From positions 1 through 64,000 of the forward strand of contig NZ_WURB01000006.1 in assembly GCF_009830105.1 (NCBI RefSeq): DNA of 64,000 nucleotides, in the 5' to 3' direction. Position numbers and translations under genes: made by a program. Below, piece by piece: positions 58,804 to 64,000 of the stretch; positions within the stretch are counted from its first letter, which is position 1, and each line of letters begins with the position of its first letter. The notes under the pieces were generated by a model that saw only the letters and a program-made list of their open reading frames with translations, ran no database searches and was not told where the DNA came from. The DNA comes from Microvirga makkahensis (lineage in GTDB: Bacteria; Pseudomonadota; Alphaproteobacteria; Rhizobiales; Beijerinckiaceae).

Positions 58804-60423
58804 CTAGGACGGCTGAGCCTCGGTCTCGGCCTCGTCGGCCGATCCCTCGGTCTCTACGGTTTCTTCTGGCTGTTCGATCCAGCCGGCTTTCACGCGGGCG
58901 GCCATGATCATGGCCTCAGCCTCCGTGCGGGACACGTCGAAGCCGTCGAGCGCACCCTTGTAACGGGTCGCGTCGGCGCCCTTGCCCTCAGTCCAGCCGA
59001 CGAGATCGTCGGTTGCGCAGCCGGCCAGGTCCTCGACATTCTTGATGTCGTTCTCGCCGAAGGCCACCAGCATGGCGGAGGTGACGCCGTCGATGTCCTT
59101 CAGCTCGTCCGAGACACCCAGCTCCTTGCGGCGCGCCTCGTTCTCGGCCTCGATGCGGGCGATGTAGTCCCGGGCGCGGTTCTGGATCTCAGCGGCGGTG
59201 TCCTCGTCGAAGCCCTCAATGGAGGCGACTTCGGCGGGATCCACATAGGCGATTTCATCCACCGAACGGAAGCCTTCCGATGCGAGCAGCTGGCCCACCA
59301 CCTCATCCACGTCCAGTGCATTCATGAACAGGTCCGTGCGCTCGGCGAATTCCTTCTGACGGCGCTCGGATTCCTCGGCCTCCGTGAGAATGTCGATATC
59401 CCAGCCGGTGAGCTGCGAGGCCAGGCGCACGTTCTGGCCGCGGCGGCCAATGGCCAGCGAGAGCTGATCGTCGGGCACCACCACCTCGATGCGGTCGGCC
59501 TCCTCGTCGAGCACAACCTTCACCACTTCGGCGGGCTGGAGCGCGTTGACGATGAAGGTCGCCTGATCGGGGGACCACGGAATGATGTCGATCTTCTCGC
59601 CCTGGAGCTCGCCGACGACCGCCTGGACGCGGGAACCGCGCATGCCTACGCAGGCGCCGACCGGGTCTATGGACGAATCACGCGAGGTCACGGCGATCTT
59701 GGCGCGGGAGCCCGGGTCGCGGGCCACCGCCTGCACGGTGACGATGCCGTCATAGATCTCCGGCACTTCCGAGGCGAAGAGCTTGGCCATGAACTGCGGA
59801 TGCGTGCGGGACAGGAAGATCTGCGGCCCGCGCGTCTCGCGACGCACGTCGAAGAGATAGGCGCGGATGCGGTCGCCCGGACGGAACGTTTCGCGGGGGA
59901 TCAGCTCGTCGCGGCGGATGATCGCCTCGCCACGGCCGAGATCGACGATCACGTTGCCGTACTCGACGCGCTTGACCGCGCCGTTCACGATCTCGCCGAT
60001 GCGGTCCTTGTATTCCTGGTACTGGCGGTCGCGCTCGGCGTCGCGCACCTTCTGCACGATCACCTGCTTGGCGGACTGTGCCGCGATGCGGCCAAAATCG
60101 AAGGGCGGCAGGGTATCGGCGATCACGTCGCCCACCTGGGCGGCCGGGTTGTGGCGGGCGCGGGCTTCCGAGAGGGTGATTTCTCGGGAATCGTTCTCCA
60201 TTGCCCCGTCCTCGACCACCAGGAGGTGGCGCGACAGGCGCAGCTCGCCGGTCTTCGGATTGATATCAGCATGGATGTCGGTTTCCGCTCCGTAGCGTGA
60301 GCGGGCAGCCTTCGCGATGGCGTCCGCCATGGCGTCCAGCACGATCTGCTTGTCGATCACCTTCTCGCGCGCGACCGCATCGGCGATCTGCAGAAGCTCA
60401 AGCCTGTTGGCGCTCACAGCCAT
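58804..60423 (-). CDS. nusA: Transcription elongation factor NusA
   Basis: NusA controls pausing, termination and antitermination. The 539-residue protein has the N-terminal polymerase-binding domain ([28 protein letters not shown]), an S1 domain, two KH domains ([47 protein letters not shown]) and C-terminal acidic helix-hairpin repeats. ATG 60423 is favoured; three codons upstream at 60432 is an alternative. rimP precedes it by 12 bp. Confidence 0.97.
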   Translation of the reverse strand: MAVSANRLELLQIADAVAREKVIDKQIVLDAMADAIAKAARSRYGAETDIHADINPKTGELRLSRHLLVVEDGAMENDSREITLSEARARHNPAAQVGDVIADTLPPFDFGRIAAQSAKQVIVQKVRDAERDRQYQEYKDRIGEIVNGAVKRVEYGNVIVDLGRGEAIIRRDELIPRETFRPGDRIRAYLFDVRRETRGPQIFLSRTHPQFMAKLFASEVPEIYDGIVTVQAVARDPGSRAKIAVTSRDSSIDPVGACVGMRGSRVQAVVGELQGEKIDIIPWSPDQATFIVNALQPAEVVKVVLDEEADRIEVVVPDDQLSLAIGRRGQNVRLASQLTGWDIDILTEAEESERRQKEFAERTDLFMNALDVDEVVGQLLASEGFRSVDEIAYVDPAEVASIEGFDEDTAAEIQNRARDYIARIEAENEARRKELGVSDELKDIDGVTSAMLVAFGENDIKNVEDLAGCATDDLVGWTEGKGADATRYKGALDGFDVSRTEAEAMIMAARVKAGWIEQPEETVETEGSADEAETEAQPS

Positions 60424-60435
60424 CGAGGTCACTCC

Positions 60436-61059
60436 TTAATTCTGTTTCTTGTTGGACGGGCTGCGCGGTTCGGGCGCCTCCACCACGTCCGTGTCGTCAT
60501 CCAGATCGTCCGTGGTCGGCGCGGTGCCCCTGCGCAGCGACTCACGGATCAGGTCGTCCGTTAGGACGAGATGCGCCTCGCCCAGATCGGTAAGGGTTAA
60601 GCGCGCGATAGGCTCCAGACCCTCTTTCACGTCCGGAAGCTCGACCACGAGCTTGCCGTCCTCGATGCCCCGGATGAAGCCCCGGAAACGTTTGCGGCCA
60701 TCCACCGGCACGGCCATCTCGATCTTCACCTCATAGCCGGTCCAGCGCTCGAAATCGCTGACGCGCACCAGGGGGCGGTCGATCCCCGGCGAGGAGATTT
60801 CGAGATAATAAGCGCGATCGATGGGATCTTCGAGGTCCAAAACCGGCGAAATCGCGCGGCTCACGGTTTCGCAATCGTCCACCGACATGGTGCCGTCCGG
60901 CCGCTCCGCCATGATCTGCACGGTGCAGCCATTCGTGCCGGTGACCTTCACCCGCACGAGGTTGAAGCCCAGATCCTCGATCACGGGCTCTACGATGGCG
61001 GCCACCCGGGCGGCGACGCCGTTCTCCGTAATCAGCCGCTTGTCGCGTTCGTTCGTCAT
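60436..61059 (-). CDS. rimP: Ribosome maturation factor RimP
   Basis: RimP is needed for 30S assembly. The 207-residue protein has the two-domain RimP fold ([63 protein letters not shown]) plus an acidic C-terminal tail. It is the first gene of the rimP-nusA-ylxR-infB-rbfA-truB operon. A strong terminator-like hairpin lies 28-60 nt upstream of its start in the same orientation. Confidence 0.95.
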   Translation of the reverse strand: MTNERDKRLITENGVAARVAAIVEPVIEDLGFNLVRVKVTGTNGCTVQIMAERPDGTMSVDDCETVSRAISPVLDLEDPIDRAYYLEISSPGIDRPLVRVSDFERWTGYEVKIEMAVPVDGRKRFRGFIRGIEDGKLVVELPDVKEGLEPIARLTLTDLGEAHLVLTDDLIRESLRRGTAPTTDDLDDDTDVVEAPEPRSPSNKKQN

Positions 61060-61086
61060 GGCTCTCCGAAGCCCCGGCGTTTAAGC

Positions 61087-61119
61087 AATAAAAAAGAGCG
61101 GACCCGGCGGGGCCCACTC
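61087..61119 (-). terminator. Leader terminator (attenuator candidate) upstream of rimP
   Basis: On the minus strand GAGTGGGCCC-CGCC-GGGTCCGCTC forms a 10-bp stem including G-U pairs, followed by TTTTTTATT. No gene precedes it on this strand. A small GCAGC-GTCAA-GCTGC hairpin (61127-61141) lies just upstream of it. Confidence 0.7.
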
Positions 61120-61302
61120 CCGACTGGCAGCTTGACGCTGCAACCAGAGCTGACACCCGCAGATATACCGATTCATGCCGAAAAAGGCAAGGGTCCTGCG
61201 AAGGGGGCTCTCCTGCGAATCCCCGCCCTCCGTCACGAACACCACGGGATCGCGGCCGCAATGAGGCTATGCTAGAGGAACCTGTTCCTTGGAGGGCCGA
61301 CC

Positions 61303-62301
61303 GTGAAGATTTCCCGCGTGCTCCTCGTCCTCGTGCTGCTTGCGGCGGCGGGGGGAGCCTACTGGCGCATCGGCAGGCCGCCGGAGGTCGCCACCGTCGC
61401 GCCCATGCGCGGCGATGCGGCGGAGATCGTCTACGCTACGGGGGTCGTGGAGCCGCGCACCTGGGCCAAGGTCACGCCGCTCCTGCGGGAGCGGATCGTC
61501 GAGCTGTGCAACTGCGAGGGAGAGGCGGTGGAGAAGGGCGCCGTGCTTGCCCGCCTCGACGACAGGCAGGCGCAGGCGAGCCTCTCCGAGCTGCGCGCGC
61601 GCCAGAGATTTCTGAGAGCCGACTACGAACGGGTCGCCACCCTGGTCGAGCGCCGGGTCGCCAGCGAGCAGGCTCTCGACCGAGCACGCAGTGAGCTGAG
61701 CCAGATCGAGGCGCTCATCGCCGGTCAGGAGACCAGGCTCGAAACCTACGTCCTGCGGGCACCCGTAAGCGGCGTCGTCCTGCGCCAGGACGGGGAGGTG
61801 GGCGAGGTCGCCGAACCGGGTACGGTCCTGTTCTGGGTGGGCGAGCCGCGGCCCCTGCTGGTGGAGGCGGATGTGAACGAGGAGGACATCCCGCGCGTGG
61901 CCATGGGCCAGCGCGCCGTTCTCAAGGCCGATGCCTTTCCGGACCGCATCCTGGAGGCGAGGGTCGATTCCATCACCCCGAAGGGCGACCCGGTGGCCAA
62001 GACGTATCGGGTCCGTCTCGCCTTGCCGGAGGACACGCCCCTCCTCATCGGCATGACCGTGGAGGTGAACGTGATCGTGCAGGTTTCCGCCAACGCGCTT
62101 CTCGTGCCGACGAGCGCCCTGCGCGGCGCTTCTCTCTTCGTCGTGGAGGACGGCGTCGCCCGAAGGCGGGACGTGACGGTCGGCATCCGCGGAGCGCGTA
62201 ACACTCAGATCCTCTCCGGCCTCGACGAAACGGCGCGCGTGCTCGCGCCGTTTCCGGAGGATATCGCCGAGGGGGCGGCGGTGCGGGAAAGGGGAGGCTG
62301 A
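61303..62301 (+). CDS. Periplasmic adaptor (membrane-fusion protein) of an ABC efflux pump
   Basis: The 332-residue HlyD/MacA-like protein has an N-terminal membrane anchor (VLLVLVLLAAAGGAYW), a lipoyl-like domain with a short helical hairpin (LRERIVELCNCEGEAVEKG, ARQRFLRADYERVATLVERRVASEQALD), beta barrel (VNEEDIPRVAMGQRAVLKAD) and a proximal domain. Translation starts at GTG 61303. It is the first gene of an operon with an FtsX-like permease (4-bp spacing) and an ATPase. No outer-membrane channel is seen. The cargo is unknown. Confidence 0.9.
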   Translation: MKISRVLLVLVLLAAAGGAYWRIGRPPEVATVAPMRGDAAEIVYATGVVEPRTWAKVTPLLRERIVELCNCEGEAVEKGAVLARLDDRQAQASLSELRARQRFLRADYERVATLVERRVASEQALDRARSELSQIEALIAGQETRLETYVLRAPVSGVVLRQDGEVGEVAEPGTVLFWVGEPRPLLVEADVNEEDIPRVAMGQRAVLKADAFPDRILEARVDSITPKGDPVAKTYRVRLALPEDTPLLIGMTVEVNVIVQVSANALLVPTSALRGASLFVVEDGVARRRDVTVGIRGARNTQILSGLDETARVLAPFPEDIAEGAAVRERGG

Positions 62302-62305
62302 GGCG

Positions 62306-63553
62306 ATGCGTCTCATCCTGGAGCTCGCCCTGATCCACATCGCCGGGCGTGGCCGCCAGACCATGGTGGCCATTCTCGGCGTGGCGCTTGGCGTGGGATT
62401 CTCCATCGCCATGGCGGCCCTCATGCAGGGCACGGAGAAGGACTTCATCGCGCAGCTCGTGGACACCATGCCCCATGTGCAGATCTCGGACGAGCGCCGC
62501 ACGCCACGCCGCCAGCCGGCGGAGGAGCTGTTCCCCGCCGTTCAGTTCGAAGGCCTGAGGCCGAAGGAGGACCGGCGCGGCATCCTCAATCCCGCCGCCG
62601 CCTTCGCGTCCCTGCAATCCTGGGTGCCGGGGCGCATGGCGCAGGGCCTCCGGACACAGGGTGTCGTCCGGTATGCAGGGCGCGACGTCGGTGTCTCCAT
62701 TGTCGGCATCGAGCCGGAGATCGAGGCGACCGTCTCGTCTGTGGCCGGCGACTTCGTTCAAGGGAGCTTCGATGCGCTGCAGGCGGGGGGCAACAACATC
62801 GTCGTCGGCGACACATTGGCACAGCGGCTCGGCGCATCCATGGGCACGACGATCCAGCTCGTTTCGCCGACGGGTCAGTCCCGCGGCTTCAAGATCGTCG
62901 GGCAGTTCCATACGGGCAACAACGCGCGGGACGAGAGCGAAACCTATGTGCTTCTCAAGAACGCGCAGATCCTCTCCGAGCGGCCGAACGCCATCAACGA
63001 CATCCGCCTGCGCCTCGACGATCCCGAAGCGGCTCCGCGCGTGGCGCGGCAGGTCGAGGCGGAGCTCGGCTACAAGGCCGTACCCTGGCAGGAGGCGAAC
63101 GAATCGCTGCTCGAGGCGCTCGTGGTGCGCAATGTGGTGATGTACACGGTGGTCGGCGCGATCCTGCTGGTCGCAGGCTTCGGCATCTACAACATCATCT
63201 CCACCATCACCCACGAGAAGGCGCGCGACATCGCCATTCTGAAATCGCTCGGCTTCACTCAAGCAAACATGCGCCGCCTGTTTCTCATCGAGGGCCTGGC
63301 GCTCGGCATGGCGGGTTCCGCCGTCGGCTGGCTGATCGGGTTTCTGTTGTGCTTCGCGCTCTCGCAGGTGGAGTTCAAGCTCTCCGGCGCGGGCGTCGGC
63401 CGCGAGCTGACGCGTCTGCCGCTCTTCTGGTCGCTGTGGCACTATGCGATCGCCTCGGGCTTCGCCCTCGTCTCGGCGGGCGTGGCGGGTTATCTGCCGG
63501 CGCGGCAGGCCGCGCGGCTCAATCCCGTCGACATCATCCGGGGGGCCACATGA
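62306..63553 (+). CDS. MacB-like/FtsX-family ABC transporter permease
   Basis: The 415-residue protein has an N-terminal helix, a large periplasmic MacB-type core (about 45-265, with VVGDTLAQRLGASMGTTIQLVSPTG) and three C-terminal helices with the FtsX pattern (SIITHEKARDIAILKSLGFTQANMRRLFLIEGLALG region and a final PARQAARLNPVDIIRG). No ATPase domain is fused; it is encoded separately by the next gene, whose ATG overlaps this stop (ATGA). Confidence 0.91.
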   Translation: MRLILELALIHIAGRGRQTMVAILGVALGVGFSIAMAALMQGTEKDFIAQLVDTMPHVQISDERRTPRRQPAEELFPAVQFEGLRPKEDRRGILNPAAAFASLQSWVPGRMAQGLRTQGVVRYAGRDVGVSIVGIEPEIEATVSSVAGDFVQGSFDALQAGGNNIVVGDTLAQRLGASMGTTIQLVSPTGQSRGFKIVGQFHTGNNARDESETYVLLKNAQILSERPNAINDIRLRLDDPEAAPRVARQVEAELGYKAVPWQEANESLLEALVVRNVVMYTVVGAILLVAGFGIYNIISTITHEKARDIAILKSLGFTQANMRRLFLIEGLALGMAGSAVGWLIGFLLCFALSQVEFKLSGAGVGRELTRLPLFWSLWHYAIASGFALVSAGVAGYLPARQAARLNPVDIIRGAT

Positions 63554-64000
63554 ACGCGCTGATCGAAGCCGACCATCTCACCCGCATTCTTCCCGCCATC
63601 GTACCCGTGACGCTGGTGCGCGACGTGTCGCTCACCGTCGGCGAGCGGGAATTCGTGGCGATCACCGGCCCGTCCGGCTCCGGCAAGTCGTCGCTGCTCT
63701 ATCTGCTCGGGCTGCTCGACCGCCCGACCAGCGGCACGTTGAAAATCGCGGGACAGGACACCTCGCAGCTCGATGATGACACGCTCGCGCGATTGCGGCT
63801 CGAAAGCCTCGGCTTCGTGTTCCAGTTCCACTTCCTGCTGCCGGAATTCAGCGTGCTGAAGAACGTGGAACTGCCGATGCGCAAGGCGGGACGCCTCCCG
63901 GCCTCGCAGATGCGCGACCGCGCGGCGGGGCTTCTGGAGGATCTCGGCCTCGCGGGCCATCTCGACAAAACGCCCGATCAGCTCTCGGGCGGACAGCGCC
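63550..64000 (+). CDS. LolD/MacB-type ABC transporter ATPase, cut by the window end
   Basis: The first 150 residues are present: Walker A GPSGSGKSSLLYLLGLLDRPTSG, the LolD-like Q-loop GFVFQFHFLLPEFSVLKNVELP and the start of the signature LSGGQR at the edge. It begins in the permease stop codon, so it is the energising subunit of the same efflux system. Walker B and the C-terminus are beyond 64000. Confidence 0.92.
   Translation, partial: MNALIEADHLTRILPAIVPVTLVRDVSLTVGEREFVAITGPSGSGKSSLLYLLGLLDRPTSGTLKIAGQDTSQLDDDTLARLRLESLGFVFQFHFLLPEFSVLKNVELPMRKAGRLPASQMRDRAAGLLEDLGLAGHLDKTPDQLSGGQR

Overview
The window looks like the replication-origin region of an alphaproteobacterial chromosome, in the order Hyphomicrobiales (Rhizobiales). 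GC is high and the proteins resemble Methylobacteriaceae (Microvirga/Methylobacterium-like); the genus is an inference. The evidence is gene order (mnmE-mnmG-rsmG-parA-parB; rho-hemJ-hemE-[origin]-ppsR-maf-aroE-coaE-dnaQ-secB) together with alphaproteobacterial regulatory sites: CtrA boxes, GANTC sites, an Irr-type iron palindrome and EcfG-type stress promoters. About 64 protein genes are supported. I see no tRNA, rRNA, CRISPR array, insertion sequence or prophage.

Layout. 1-12.5 kb: end of ftsK, lolA, xthA, a chemoreceptor, a response regulator with a cyclic-nucleotide-binding protein, an L,D-transpeptidase, a solitary DNA methyltransferase behind yggS, then leuS-lptE-holA. 12.45-13.59 kb is a gene-poor, repeat-bearing gap. 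13.6-19.4 kb: parB, parA, rsmG, mnmG and mnmE, read leftward, with two parS-like palindromes, one inside rsmG and one between mnmG and mnmE. 19.5-25.5 kb: a DUF255 thioredoxin-fold protein, an Lrp regulator divergent from a DMT exporter, rho and hemJ. 25.5-27.05 kb: hemE and the candidate oriC, with two TTAA-N7-TTAA boxes, eight GANTC sites and a DnaA-like box.

27-44 kb: ppsR, maf, aroE, coaE, dnaQ; secB; a Tim44-like/mltA/smr/xre operon; an adenosine kinase-like gene; a leftward hisB-DUF2628-hisHAFE-coaA cluster; hslVU; and an endonuclease III-like gene. 44-49.6 kb is the most accessory part: a BA14K-like envelope protein behind a perfect EcfG-type promoter, an RTX serralysin-like metalloprotease whose ribosome-binding site lies in a 12-bp hairpin, RidA, a flavin oxidoreductase, a second DMT exporter and mbfA with an Irr-type box. 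49.9-61 kb is the rimP-nusA-ylxR-infB-rbfA-truB / rpsO-pnp block, interrupted by a divergent ferritin-like stress gene. 61.3-64 kb starts a MacAB-like ABC efflux operon that runs off the window.

How the parts fit. Origin firing (oriC with CtrA/DnaA/CcrM sites), segregation (parABS, FtsK), proofreading and clamp loading (dnaQ, holA), RNA turnover and termination (rho, pnp, nusA) and translation modification (mnmE/mnmG, rsmG, truB, rbfA) sit together. Most are in tightly packed operons with 4-bp ATGA/GTGA overlaps. Intergenic gaps carry a dispersed family of short palindromes with 5-nt loops. No single large unknown system is evident. The main unexplained signals are regulatory: the origin architecture, the SD-sequestering hairpin, the rimP leader terminator, the stress and iron boxes, and the two palindrome families.
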